From: an uncultured Aquimarina sp.
GTDB taxonomy: Bacteria; Bacteroidota; Bacteroidia; Flavobacteriales; Flavobacteriaceae
NCBI GenBank assembly: GCA_947497175.1
Contig: CANMFM010000010.1
Span: 94,542-158,541 of the forward strand
Length of the DNA stretch: 64,000 nt
Reading direction: 5' to 3'
Part shown: positions 43,563 through 51,616 of the stretch, piece after piece
Position numbering within the stretch: position 1 is the stretch's first letter
Layout: each line of letters opens with the position of its first letter
Translations under genes and position numbers: made by a program
The notes under the pieces: generated by a model
Told to the model about the DNA's origin: nothing
Seen by the model: only the letters and a program-made list of their open reading frames with translations
Database searches by the model: none

Positions 43563-44729
43563 ATGAATAGTATGTATTTTACAGAAGAGCACGAATTATT
43601 TAGGCAAAGCCTAAGAGAGTTTCTTAAAAAGGAAGTAGTTCCACATATTGAAAAATGGGAAGAAACCGGGAAAATTGATCGATTTATTTGGGAGAAATTT
43701 GGTGAAATGGGATATTTTGGTATCGCATACCCAGAAGAATATGGGGGACTTGATTTAGATCTTTTCTATACCGTTATCTTATTAGAAGAACTACAGAGGA
43801 TACATTCGGGTGGTTTTGCTGCGGCTATATGGGCGCATGCATATTTGGCCATGACGCATATCAATAAAGAAGGTGATGATAGAATTAAGCAAGAGTATCT
43901 TGCACCCAGTATATCAGGAGAGAAAATAGGATGTTTAGCCATTACAGAACCTTTTGGTGGTTCTGATGTGGCGGGCATGAAAACCACCGCAGTAAAGGAA
44001 GGAGATTATTACATTATTAACGGTTCCAAAACCTTTATAACCAATGGGGTGTACAGCGATTACTTGGTTATTGCCGCTAAAACGGATCCAAAGCTTGGAA
44101 ATAAAGGGATTAGCATCTTTGTTATTGATCGCGATACGACCGGAGTTTCTGCAACAAAACTGGATAAGCTAGGCTGGCGAGCTTCAGATACTGGTGAGAT
44201 TGCTTTTGATAATGTAAAAATACCCGTACAAAATTTAATGGGAGAAGAAAACAAAGGATTCTCATACATTATGCAGCATTTTGCCTTAGAAAGGTTGATT
44301 ATGGGTGTTAACGCACATGCACGCGCTGAGTATGCCTTAGAATATACAATAAAATATATGTCTGAGCGAGAAGCCTTTGGTAGAACTATTGATAAATTTC
44401 AGGCACTTCGGCATTCTGTAGCTGATATGGCTAGCGAAATTGAAATGTGTAAAGAATTTAATTACTCAATAACAAAAAGACTTGATCGAGGACAATATGT
44501 GGTTAAAGAAGCGAGTATGTCAAAATTGCTTTCGACAAAAATGGCCGACGAAGCTATTTATAAATGCCTGCAACTATTAGGAGGATATGGTTATATGGAA
44601 GAATATCCTATTGCCAGATTATTTAGAGATAGTAGGCTGGGGCCAATAGGTGGTGGGACTTCAGAGATCTTAAGAGAGATTATAGCTAAGATTGTTATCG
44701 ATAAAAAAGAATATAAACCGGCAACTTAA
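43563..44729 (+). CDS. Acyl-CoA dehydrogenase
   Basis: A 388-residue FAD enzyme of acyl-CoA oxidation. It has the signatures CLAITEPFGGSDVAGMKTTA and QLLGGYGYMEEYPIARLFRD. The position of the usual catalytic Glu near the C-terminus (EGT in short-chain enzymes) is Gly here (IGGGTSEIL). A Glu sits in FALERLIMG, where isovaleryl-CoA and long-chain enzymes carry theirs. This points to a branched- or long-chain substrate (inference). The alternative start three codons in (second Met) is possible. It is monocistronic, with a large palindrome after it. Confidence 0.9.
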   Translation: MNSMYFTEEHELFRQSLREFLKKEVVPHIEKWEETGKIDRFIWEKFGEMGYFGIAYPEEYGGLDLDLFYTVILLEELQRIHSGGFAAAIWAHAYLAMTHINKEGDDRIKQEYLAPSISGEKIGCLAITEPFGGSDVAGMKTTAVKEGDYYIINGSKTFITNGVYSDYLVIAAKTDPKLGNKGISIFVIDRDTTGVSATKLDKLGWRASDTGEIAFDNVKIPVQNLMGEENKGFSYIMQHFALERLIMGVNAHARAEYALEYTIKYMSEREAFGRTIDKFQALRHSVADMASEIEMCKEFNYSITKRLDRGQYVVKEASMSKLLSTKMADEAIYKCLQLLGGYGYMEEYPIARLFRDSRLGPIGGGTSEILREIIAKIVIDKKEYKPAT

Positions 44730-44765
44730 AATCTTTTCAAGGCTTATTTTTATAAGACGATTATA

Positions 44766-44807
44766 TATACCTAAAAAGTGCGGCATATGCCGCACTTTTT
44801 AGGTATA
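44766..44807. terminator. Perfect 42-bp palindrome, bidirectional terminator
   Basis: The sequence is completely self-complementary from 44766 to 44807, centred on GCATATGC, with ACTTTTTAGG on each side. It would form a strong hairpin with T-rich flanks in both directions, 37 bases after the acyl-CoA dehydrogenase stop. Confidence 0.75.
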
Positions 44808-44868
44808 CACTCCATGTACCCACATTTATTACAAGTAAAAAATGGTTATTCTTATTATTTTATTAACA

Positions 44869-44902
44869 CGAAAACGTTTTCGCTTTTTTTCAAACGTTTT
44901 CG
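44869..44902. promoter_or_regulatory. Two phased LacI-type operators before the amylase gene
   Basis: CGAAAACGTTTTCG (44869-44882) is a perfect palindrome. TCAAACGTTTTCG (ending 44902) is a near copy with core AAACGTTT. Their centres are exactly 20 bases apart. A CG-centred palindrome of this type is the usual LacI/GalR-family operator. TTAATTTG (44918-44925), a one-mismatch -7 element, follows. No LacI gene is in the window. Confidence 0.65.
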
Positions 44903-44956
44903 TTAGTGTTAGAATACTTAATTTGATAATAATTTAACACAAAACACTAATTAATT

Positions 44957-46336
44957 ATGAAAATTAATCATCTTTTTTACGGATTTCTTACTGTAGCTTT
45001 TTTATTTTTTAGTTGTAGTAAAGACGAGATCCTGGATCCCGTCGAGGCAGCGTCCAGTGATTTACAAGAACAAATTACATCAAAAGCTTTAAAGCCCATA
45101 GGTTCTGGGGTAATGATGCAGGCATTTTATTGGGATGTTCCGGCAGGAGGTACCTGGTGGAATGTTGTTAAGGGTAAAGTTGGTGCATGGAGTAATGCAG
45201 GTATCGACGCAATCTGGTTGCCGCCTGCTAGTAAAGCTCAAAATGGAGCGTTTTCTATGGGGTATGACCCTTTTGATTATTATGATTTTGGTCAGTACAA
45301 TCAAATGGGAAGTACTGAAACTCGTTTTGGGTCAAAGTCTGAATTAGAATCTTTAATCTCCCGAGCTCACAATAATAGGTTAAGTGTTATCGCAGATATT
45401 GTGATAAATCATAATAGTGGTGGTGATCTCGAATCTAACGAGTTTGCAGGAAAAAGTACATACACAAAATTTACTCCTTTATCCGGTAAATTTAATCGAA
45501 CAAAATATGATTTTCATCCTAATGATCAATACAATGCCGATAGTGGTTTTTTTGGCGGGTTTCCAGACTTAAGTCATAATAAACCCTACGTACAGGATTG
45601 GCTGTGGAAACGATCAAATTCGGTGGCAAAGTATTATAAGAATACAATGAAATTTGATGGTTGGCGATTTGATTATGTTAAAGGTTTTGCACCTTGGGTT
45701 CCCAGAGAGTTTAATAGAGCTGTGGGTGGATTTGCAGTTGGTGAATATTGGGATGGAAATGTAAATACTTTAAATTGGTGGGTAAATGAAGCCCAAATGT
45801 CCGCTTTTGATTTTGGTTGTTACTACAAAATGAGAGATGCGTTTATGGGTAATAATTTAAATGCTCTAAGTGGAGATATGTTGTGGAAAAGAAACGCTTC
45901 TCGAGCAGTAACTTTTGTAGCAAATCATGATACAGATGAGATTATCAATAATAAAATCTTAGCGTATGCCTACATACTAACACACGAAGGGTACCCTGCA
46001 CTATTTTATAGGGATTATGAAGATTGGTTGGATAAGAATAAGCTTAATAACTTAATTTGGATCCATAATAATCTTGCAGGTGGTAGTACTACTAACCTAT
46101 GGACTGATACTGATGAATATATTGCCAAAAGAAACGGAGGGAATGGAAAGAATGGTTTAATTGTCTATATAAACAACTCTAATTCCTGGAAAGAAAGATG
46201 GGTAGAAACGAATTGGTCAAATAGAAGAATTAAAGATTTTACAGGTAGTTCAGGTTGGGAACCCGTAACTCAAGGGGGGCGATGGGTAAAGATTCAGGCG
46301 CCACCAAAAGGATATTCTGTTTGGTCTTTAAAATAA
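44957..46336 (+). CDS. GH13 alpha-amylase, lipoprotein
   Basis: A 459-residue lipoprotein (lipobox FLFFSC, then SKDE) with a GH13 (beta/alpha)8 catalytic domain. Conserved regions visible are DIVINHNSGG, GWRFDYVKG (catalytic nucleophile D, about residue 238), AVGEYWDG (acid/base E, about 263) and FVANHDTDE (transition-state D, about 325). A C-terminal beta domain ends PPKGYSVWSLK. The layout resembles plant-type/GH13_6-like amylases. It hydrolyses alpha-1,4-glucans at the cell envelope. Two LacI-type operators upstream suggest repression relieved by maltodextrins or related sugars. No susCD genes are nearby. Confidence 0.92.
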   Translation: MKINHLFYGFLTVAFLFFSCSKDEILDPVEAASSDLQEQITSKALKPIGSGVMMQAFYWDVPAGGTWWNVVKGKVGAWSNAGIDAIWLPPASKAQNGAFSMGYDPFDYYDFGQYNQMGSTETRFGSKSELESLISRAHNNRLSVIADIVINHNSGGDLESNEFAGKSTYTKFTPLSGKFNRTKYDFHPNDQYNADSGFFGGFPDLSHNKPYVQDWLWKRSNSVAKYYKNTMKFDGWRFDYVKGFAPWVPREFNRAVGGFAVGEYWDGNVNTLNWWVNEAQMSAFDFGCYYKMRDAFMGNNLNALSGDMLWKRNASRAVTFVANHDTDEIINNKILAYAYILTHEGYPALFYRDYEDWLDKNKLNNLIWIHNNLAGGSTTNLWTDTDEYIAKRNGGNGKNGLIVYINNSNSWKERWVETNWSNRRIKDFTGSSGWEPVTQGGRWVKIQAPPKGYSVWSLK

Positions 46337-46350
46337 AAGTAAAAAAGACT

Positions 46351-46379
46351 TTGTAGATAATAGTATTGTATTATCTTTG
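46351..46379 (+). promoter_or_regulatory. Promoter of rpsU
   Basis: TTG (46351-46353), 18-bp spacer and TATCTTTG (46372-46379), a full consensus match. Confidence 0.8.
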
Positions 46380-46397
46380 CATCCTAATTTTTAAAGA

Positions 46398-46405
46398 AAG
46401 GAGGT
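46398..46405 (+). promoter_or_regulatory. Strong Shine-Dalgarno of rpsU
   Basis: AAAGGAGGTG precedes the ATG by 7 bases, the only long anti-SD match I noticed before a gene in this window. In Bacteroidota the anti-SD is normally occluded by bS21 and neighbours, and rpsU is known to carry an SD for autoregulation. Confidence 0.8.
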
Positions 46406-46411
46406 GCAACT

Positions 46412-46606
46412 ATGTTAATTATACCAGTTAAAGACGGAGAGAATATAGATAGAGCGTTAAAACGTTTTAAGCGTAAATTCGACAGAACAGGAACGATGCG
46501 TCAGCTTCGTAAACGTCAACAATTTACTAAACCTTCTGTAGAGCGAAGAGCTCAGATCCAAAAAGCGCAGTACATACAGCATTTAAGAGATCAGGAAGAA
46601 ATTTAA
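46412..46606 (+). CDS. rpsU: 30S ribosomal protein bS21
   Basis: A 64-residue basic protein matching bS21 along its length (LIIPVKDGENIDRALKRFKR, then KRQQFTKPSVERRAQIQKAQ). bS21 sits at the 30S platform next to the 3' end of 16S rRNA. It is preceded by a consensus promoter and a strong Shine-Dalgarno, unlike its neighbours. It is followed by xerC-like and hpf genes, a common Bacteroidota order. Confidence 0.96.
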   Translation: MLIIPVKDGENIDRALKRFKRKFDRTGTMRQLRKRQQFTKPSVERRAQIQKAQYIQHLRDQEEI

Positions 46607-46720
46607 AAAGTTGAAACGTAGTCTATAGTTCTTTTTAATAGAAGAAGACTCCGTTTTTCAGTATAAAATATACCGTTAGGATTCTAAAAGTTTCATACTT
46701 TTGTTTTCTAACGGTTTTTT

Positions 46721-47611
46721 ATGTTTATTACTGAATTTATAGACTATCTCCTTCTTGAAAAAAAGTCTTCAATACATACGGCCACGGCCTATAAGACAGA
46801 TCTGTTTTCTTTTTTAGAATTCTATCAAAAAACATATGATACTACAGATATACCTAGGGCAAATTATGCTCAAATCCGTTCGTGGATTGTTGCGTTGGTA
46901 GATAAAGGTATTTCTAATCGTTCTGTAAATAGAAAAGTGTCTTCGCTTAAGAGCTATTATAGATTTTTGCTTAAAACCGGTCATATCGATAAAAACCCTT
47001 TGGCAAAACATCAGGCTCTTAAAGCTCCAAAAAAGCTTCAGATTCCATTTTCTACAAAAGAAGTTAATGATGTTTTAAAAGAGCTTGGTAGTAATAAAGA
47101 TTTTGAAAGTGTAAGAGATAGATTAATTGTTGAGCTCTTTTATGCTACTGGTATACGAAGAATCGAATTAGTGAACCTGAAACTTTCTGATATAGATATA
47201 GGTAAACAGCAAATAAAAGTATTAGGAAAGAGAAATAAGGAACGATATTTACCATTACTTTTGTCGGTTTGTGATACATTAACCAGGTATTTAAAACTAA
47301 GATTGGAAATAGATAGTCAGGAAGAAATTCCTTATTTGTTATTGACAAAAAAAGGAGTTAAAATATATGAAACACTTGTGTATCGAATCATAAATAGTTA
47401 TTTTAGTAAGGCATCCTCGAAGTTAAAAAAGAGTCCGCATATCTTAAGACACTCATTTGCGACTCATTTGCTTAACGAAGGGGCAGATTTAAATGCTGTA
47501 AAAGAATTACTTGGTCATTCCAGTTTGGCGGCTACACAGGTATATACCAGTCATAGTGTAGCTCAGCTAACAAAAGTTTACAAACAATCTCACCCAAGGA
47601 ATAAAAAGTAA
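46721..47611 (+). CDS. Tyrosine recombinase XerC/XerD family
   Basis: A 296-residue tyrosine recombinase with an N-terminal SAM-like DNA-binding domain (about residues 1-85) and a C-terminal catalytic domain. The R-H-R-H-Y set is visible: R in ATGIRRIELVNL, HxxR in SPHILRHSFATH, H in LLGHSSLAATQ and the nucleophile Y in QVYTSHS. It resolves chromosome dimers at dif with its partner Xer. The position between rpsU and hpf is a housekeeping context. I saw no integron-integrase-specific insert, so it is not IntI. Confidence 0.9.
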   Translation: MFITEFIDYLLLEKKSSIHTATAYKTDLFSFLEFYQKTYDTTDIPRANYAQIRSWIVALVDKGISNRSVNRKVSSLKSYYRFLLKTGHIDKNPLAKHQALKAPKKLQIPFSTKEVNDVLKELGSNKDFESVRDRLIVELFYATGIRRIELVNLKLSDIDIGKQQIKVLGKRNKERYLPLLLSVCDTLTRYLKLRLEIDSQEEIPYLLLTKKGVKIYETLVYRIINSYFSKASSKLKKSPHILRHSFATHLLNEGADLNAVKELLGHSSLAATQVYTSHSVAQLTKVYKQSHPRNKK

Positions 47612-47681
47612 AGGATAAGAAATGAAGCTTATCGATCTTTTTTGGCTAAAAATATTTGTTCAACCAATTAAACTAATACCT

Positions 47682-47984
47682 ATGAAAGTGAACTTGCAAT
47701 CCGTTAATTTTAATGTAGATCAAAAGTTGGTAGATTTCACTCAAGCTAAATTAGATAAACTTGAAAATCATTTTAATCGTATTATTCATGCCGATGTATT
47801 CTTAAAAGTTATGAATACAAGTAGCAAAGAAAACAAAATCACAGAAATTTTGTTAAGTGTGCCGGGAGATGAATTTATAATTAAAAAAATCAATAAAACA
47901 TTCGAAGAAGGTGTGGATGAGTGTGTTAGTTCATTAGAAAGACAGTTGAGGAAACGAAAAGAAAAATTAAATGCACATGTATAG
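47682..47984 (+). CDS. hpf: Ribosome hibernation-promoting factor (short form)
   Basis: The ATG at 47682 (100 residues) is chosen because the conserved beta-strand MKVNLQSVNFNVDQKLVDF begins there; the longer frame upstream has no support. This is the short HPF/YfiA type without the C-terminal dimerisation domain. It binds the 30S decoding region in stationary phase. It ends with KRKEKLNAHV. It probably belongs to the rpsU-xer transcript, and a hairpin terminator overlapping the tRNA promoter follows. Confidence 0.92.
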   Translation: MKVNLQSVNFNVDQKLVDFTQAKLDKLENHFNRIIHADVFLKVMNTSSKENKITEILLSVPGDEFIIKKINKTFEEGVDECVSSLERQLRKRKEKLNAHV

Positions 47985-48005
47985 CTATTTTTTTTGAAAA
48001 TAGTT

Positions 48006-48035
48006 TTGTCTAAAAAATAAATTATTATACATTTG
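48006..48035 (+). promoter_or_regulatory. Promoter of the tRNA cluster
   Basis: TTG (48006-48008), 19-bp spacer and TACATTTG (48028-48035). The predicted start (about 48041) lies inside the hairpin described next. Confidence 0.75.
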
Positions 48036-48036
48036 C

Positions 48037-48063
48037 AGTCCGTTAGAAATAGCGGACTTTTTT
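48037..48063 (+). terminator. Terminator of hpf overlapping the tRNA promoter start
   Basis: AGTCCG (48037-48042) pairs with CGGACT (48053-48058) and is followed by a T run. Only a transcript coming from hpf contains the whole left arm. Confidence 0.65.
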
Positions 48064-48085
48064 ATGTTCTAAAACATAGTGAAAA

Positions 48086-48159
48086 GCCGATGTAGCTCAG
48101 CTGGCTAGAGCAGCTGATTTGTAATCAGCAGGTCGTGGGTTCGAGTCCCTCCATCGGCT
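48086..48159 (+). tRNA. tRNA-Thr (TGT)
   Basis: A 74-nt cloverleaf with acceptor GCCGATG/CATCGGC, D-arm TAGCTCAGCTGGCTAGAGCA, anticodon TGT (48120-48122) and T-arm GTGGGTTCGAGTCCCTC. CCA is not encoded. Confidence 0.96.
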
Positions 48160-48201
48160 CAAAAAAAGCAAAATTTTTTAATAAATTTTAAAGCTTTTTT
48201 G
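48160..48201 (+). terminator. Weak A/T hairpin after tRNA-Thr
   Basis: CAAAAAAAGC (48160-48169) pairs with GCTTTTTTG (48193-48201). A/T-dominated, so termination is uncertain. Confidence 0.35.
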
Positions 48202-48207
48202 ATAGAA

Positions 48208-48238
48208 TTTTGAATTGTAAAATAAATGACTATTTTTG
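48208..48238 (+). promoter_or_regulatory. Promoter of tRNA-Tyr
   Basis: TTTTG (48208-48212), 18-bp spacer and TATTTTTG (48231-48238), about 48 bases before the tRNA. Confidence 0.7.
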
Positions 48239-48286
48239 CGCACTCAAAACTCTTAAAGTTCATTTTAAAATATTGAATTATCAATT

Positions 48287-48369
48287 GGGGAGATACTCAA
48301 GCGGCCAACGAGGACAGACTGTAAATCTGTTGGTTTTTACCTTCGCAGGTTCGAATCCTGCTCTCCCCA
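48287..48369 (+). tRNA. tRNA-Tyr (GTA)
   Basis: An 83-nt class II tRNA with acceptor GGGGAGA/TCTCCCC, a long variable arm and anticodon GTA (48321-48323) in CAGACTGTAAATCTG. CCA is not encoded. Confidence 0.96.
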
Positions 48370-48459
48370 CAAGTATATTTTTTAGAGTAAAGATTTTAGA
48401 GTTAAGATTGGTGAATATAAATTTCAAAAATCGTTAAGGCTTTAGTCTGAAATGTATAG

Positions 48460-48532
48460 GCGGGAGTAGCTCAGTTGGTAGAGCGTCAGCCTTCCAAGCT
48501 GAATGTCGCCGGTTCGAACCCGGTCTCCCGCT
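48460..48532 (+). tRNA. tRNA-Gly (TCC)
   Basis: A 73-nt tRNA with acceptor GCGGGAG/CTCCCGC and anticodon TCC (48493-48495). CCA is not encoded. Confidence 0.96.
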
Positions 48533-48543
48533 CAAACAGGGCT

Positions 48544-48577
48544 AACCTTTGTGTGTAATTCAAAGGTTGGATTTTTA
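48544..48577 (+). terminator. Intrinsic terminator after tRNA-Gly
   Basis: AACCTTTG (48544-48551) pairs with CAAAGGTT (48561-48568), followed by GGATTTTT. Confidence 0.6.
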
Positions 48578-48655
48578 AAATAGATATAATGATTGATCAG
48601 ATTTCTTTCTCAAAGTTATGAAAGTGCTCTGATTTATCATTATACTCGTTAAAAA

Positions 48656-48727
48656 GCCGGTGTAGCTCAGGGGTAGAGCGTTTCCTTGGTAAGGAAGAGG
48701 TCACGAGTTCAAATCTCGTCATTGGCT
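48656..48727 (+). tRNA. tRNA-Thr (GGT)
   Basis: A 72-nt tRNA with acceptor GCCGGTG/CATTGGC (two G-T pairs) and anticodon GGT (48688-48690). It is immediately upstream of tuf. Confidence 0.95.
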
Positions 48728-48785
48728 CTGAGTTCAGAAGTATAAATTGAACACTAATATATAACTAAGATTAAATAAATTAATT

Positions 48786-49973
48786 ATGGCAAAGGAAACT
48801 TTTGATCGTTCCAAACCGCACTTAAATATTGGTACTATTGGACACGTTGATCACGGTAAAACAACTTTAACTGCTGCGATTACTAAAGTATTAGCAGAAG
48901 CTGGTCTTTCTGAAGCGAGAGATTTCGATACTATCGACAACGCTCCAGAAGAAAAAGAAAGAGGTATCACAATTAATACTTCTCACGTAGAGTATCAAAC
49001 AGAAAACCGTCACTACGCTCACGTTGACTGTCCAGGTCACGCCGATTACGTAAAAAACATGGTTACTGGTGCTGCTCAGATGGACGGTGCAATCTTAGTA
49101 GTTGCTGCTACAGATGGTCCTATGCCACAAACTCGTGAACACATCCTTTTAGGTCGTCAGGTAGGTATTCCTAGAATCGTTGTATTCCTTAACAAAGTGG
49201 ATATGGTTGATGATGAGGAATTATTAGAGCTTGTTGAAATGGAAGTAAGAGATCTTCTTTCTTTCTATGAGTATGATGGAGATAATGGTCCTGTAATTTC
49301 TGGTTCTGCACTTGGTGCTCTTAACGGAGAACAAAAATGGGTAGATACAGTTATGGAGCTTATGAAAGCTGTTGATTCTTGGATCGAGTTACCTAAGCGT
49401 GATGTTGATAAAGATTTCTTAATGCCTATCGAAGATGTATTCTCTATTACAGGTCGTGGTACTGTTGCAACTGGTCGTATCGAAACTGGTGTAGCAAATA
49501 CTGGAGATCCTGTAGAGATTATTGGTATGGGAGCAGAAAAATTAACGTCTACTATAACAGGGGTTGAAATGTTCCGTAAAATATTAGACAGAGGAGAGGC
49601 TGGAGATAACGTAGGTATTCTTTTAAGAGGTATTGAAAAAACTCAGATTTCTCGTGGTATGGTTATTACTAAGCCAGGATCTGTAACTCCACATGCTAAA
49701 TTCAAAGCTGAGGTGTATATCCTTAAGAAAGAAGAAGGTGGACGTCACACTCCATTCCATAATAACTACCGTCCTCAGTTCTACGTACGTACAACTGACG
49801 TAACTGGAAACATTGCGCTTCCTGACGGAGTAGAAATGGTAATGCCTGGAGATAACTTAACAATTACTGTTGAGCTAATTCAGCCAATCGCAATGAATGT
49901 TGGTCTTCGTTTTGCAATCCGTGAAGGTGGTAGAACAGTAGGTGCCGGTCAGGTAACTGAAATTTTAGACTAA
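48786..49973 (+). CDS. tuf: Translation elongation factor Tu
   Basis: A 395-residue EF-Tu with G1 GHVDHGKT, switch region [14 protein letters not shown]3 DCPGH, G4 NKVD and G5 SALGAL. Domains II and III are complete. It delivers aminoacyl-tRNA to the ribosome. It is placed between tRNA-Thr and tRNA-Trp as in other Bacteroidota and is probably partly co-transcribed with the tRNAs. Confidence 0.98.
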   Translation: MAKETFDRSKPHLNIGTIGHVDHGKTTLTAAITKVLAEAGLSEARDFDTIDNAPEEKERGITINTSHVEYQTENRHYAHVDCPGHADYVKNMVTGAAQMDGAILVVAATDGPMPQTREHILLGRQVGIPRIVVFLNKVDMVDDEELLELVEMEVRDLLSFYEYDGDNGPVISGSALGALNGEQKWVDTVMELMKAVDSWIELPKRDVDKDFLMPIEDVFSITGRGTVATGRIETGVANTGDPVEIIGMGAEKLTSTITGVEMFRKILDRGEAGDNVGILLRGIEKTQISRGMVITKPGSVTPHAKFKAEVYILKKEEGGRHTPFHNNYRPQFYVRTTDVTGNIALPDGVEMVMPGDNLTITVELIQPIAMNVGLRFAIREGGRTVGAGQVTEILD

Positions 49974-49987
49974 TACATATAGTACAT

Positions 49988-50026
49988 ATAAGTGAGGTAT
50001 TCGTTTAGGCGAATACCTTGACTTAT
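49988..50026 (+). other. Long hairpin between tuf and tRNA-Trp
   Basis: ATAAGT-G-AGGTATTCG (49988-50003) pairs with CGAATACCT-TG-ACTTAT (50010-50026) around a 6-nt loop. No U tract follows and tRNA-Trp begins five bases later, so it looks like a processing stem more than a terminator. Confidence 0.6.
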
Positions 50027-50030
50027 GTAT

Positions 50031-50103
50031 ACGGGTTTAGCTCAGTTGGTAGAGCACTGGTCTCCAAAACCAGGTGTCGGGAGTTCGAGCCTCTCAACCC
50101 GTG
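50031..50103 (+). tRNA. tRNA-Trp (CCA)
   Basis: A 73-nt tRNA with acceptor ACGGGTT/AACCCGT and anticodon CCA (50064-50066) in the loop CTCCAAA. Confidence 0.96.
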
Positions 50104-50323
50104 CTTTGAAAATGTAAGATTTTTAATGAAGATCATACGTTTTTTAGGAAGTTGTGAATAAAGTAAAAGTAACAGGTTATGAGAGTCTGTACTTAGCATA
50201 GTCTAAGGGTGTTTCTCCAAATTTGTAAAAAGCAATCATAGATAGGTTGTGATTGCGATAGATAAAGAATTTATGTAGCGAGTTTCAAGGGTTGTCCAAG
50301 GATTCGTATAAATAATAAAAAAG

Positions 50324-50521
50324 ATGGCTGGATTAATAAACTATATTACAGAATCATACAATGAATTGAAAAATCATGTAACATGGACACCATGGGCTGA
50401 AGCGCAAAGGCTTACCCTTGTTGTGATTGTTTTTTCAGTTATTTTTTCTCTTGCTATATGGGGGATAGATACTGTATTTAGTAATTTGATCGAGTATTAT
50501 TTTACTCTAGTTAAATCTTAA
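50324..50521 (+). CDS. secE: Preprotein translocase subunit SecE
   Basis: A 65-residue protein with the amphipathic helix INYITESYNELKNHVTWTPW and one C-terminal transmembrane helix (about residues 30-58). It is the short single-helix SecE form, part of the SecYEG channel. It lies 9 bases before nusG, the conserved order. Confidence 0.94.
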   Translation: MAGLINYITESYNELKNHVTWTPWAEAQRLTLVVIVFSVIFSLAIWGIDTVFSNLIEYYFTLVKS

Positions 50522-50530
50522 ATTGTCAAA

Positions 50531-51085
50531 ATGGCCGAGGTGGATAATTCAAAGAAGTGGTACGTTGTAAGAGCGGTTAGCGGGCAGGAAAATAAGGTAA
50601 AAGACTATATTGAGAGAGAAATTTCTCATATGGGGCTTCAGGATTATGTTTCCCAAATTCTTGTTCCTACAGAAAAAGTGGTACAGATCCGTAATGGAAA
50701 AAAAATAAATAAAGAGCGGGTTTATTTCCCTGGATATGTTATGATAGAAGCTAACTTGTCAGGAGAAATTCCGCATATCATTAAATCTATTAACGGTGTT
50801 ATTGGTTTTTTAGGTGAGGTAAAAGGAGGAGATCCTGTTCCTCTAAGAAAATCGGAAATCAACAGAATGTTAGGTAAAGTTGATGAGCTAGCGGTTAAGA
50901 CTGATAATGTTGCTATACCGTATACGGTAGGAGAAACTGTGAAGGTTATTGATGGGCCTTTTAATGGATTTAACGGTACTGTAGAAAAAGTAAACGAAGA
51001 AAAGCGTAAACTCGAAGTAATGGTTAAGATTTTTGGTAGAAAGACACCGCTAGAATTGAGTTATATGCAAGTAGAAAAAGTATAA
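50531..51085 (+). CDS. nusG: Transcription termination/antitermination factor NusG
   Basis: A 184-residue protein with an N-terminal NGN domain (WYVVRAVSGQENKVKDYIE, PGYVMIEANL) and a C-terminal KOW domain (VKVIDGPFNGFNGTVEKVN). It binds RNA polymerase and links it to Rho or the ribosome. Confidence 0.96.
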   Translation: MAEVDNSKKWYVVRAVSGQENKVKDYIEREISHMGLQDYVSQILVPTEKVVQIRNGKKINKERVYFPGYVMIEANLSGEIPHIIKSINGVIGFLGEVKGGDPVPLRKSEINRMLGKVDELAVKTDNVAIPYTVGETVKVIDGPFNGFNGTVEKVNEEKRKLEVMVKIFGRKTPLELSYMQVEKV

Positions 51086-51160
51086 TAATTGTTACATTAT
51101 ATATCCAGAGTTGTTCTTTTGCTTCCACATGTAGAACAATTCTAATTTAAAATTAGAAAA

Positions 51161-51598
51161 ATGGCTAAAGAGTTAAGTAAGGTTGTAAAATTACAAGTAC
51201 GTGGTGGAGCGGCAAACCCATCCCCACCAGTTGGGCCTGCTTTAGGTGCTGCCGGAGTAAATATCATGGAATTCTGTAAGCAATTCAATGGTAGAACACA
51301 AGATAAGGCGGGTAAGGTATTACCTGTTGTTATTAATGTGTACAAAGACAAGTCTTTTGACTTTGTTATTAAAACTCCTCCTGCAGCTGTTCAGATACTG
51401 GAAGCAGCAAAACAGAAAAAAGGTTCTGGAGAGCCTAATCGTAAGAAAGTAGCTAGTGTTACTTGGGATCAAGTTCGTGCAATCGCTGAAGATAAAATGC
51501 AGGATTTAAATGCATTTACAGTAGAATCTGCTATGAAAATGATTGCTGGTACTGCTCGTTCAATGGGTGTAACTGTAAAAGGACAAGCTCCTTTTTAA
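51161..51598 (+). CDS. rplK: 50S ribosomal protein uL11
   Basis: A 145-residue protein with the Pro-rich [20 protein letters not shown] and C-terminal [20 protein letters not shown]. It forms part of the GTPase-associated centre. It lies upstream of rplA by 18 bases. Confidence 0.97.
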   Translation: MAKELSKVVKLQVRGGAANPSPPVGPALGAAGVNIMEFCKQFNGRTQDKAGKVLPVVINVYKDKSFDFVIKTPPAAVQILEAAKQKKGSGEPNRKKVASVTWDQVRAIAEDKMQDLNAFTVESAMKMIAGTARSMGVTVKGQAPF

Positions 51599-51616
51599 TC
51601 CAAAAACGTTTACAAA

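Noticed and set aside
46721..47611. Tyrosine recombinase as the integrase for the attC-like cassettes
   Set aside because: It is in a conserved housekeeping position between rpsU and hpf, has Xer length and shows no IntI-type insert. It is 12 kb from the cassettes. Acting in trans cannot be excluded, but nothing supports it.
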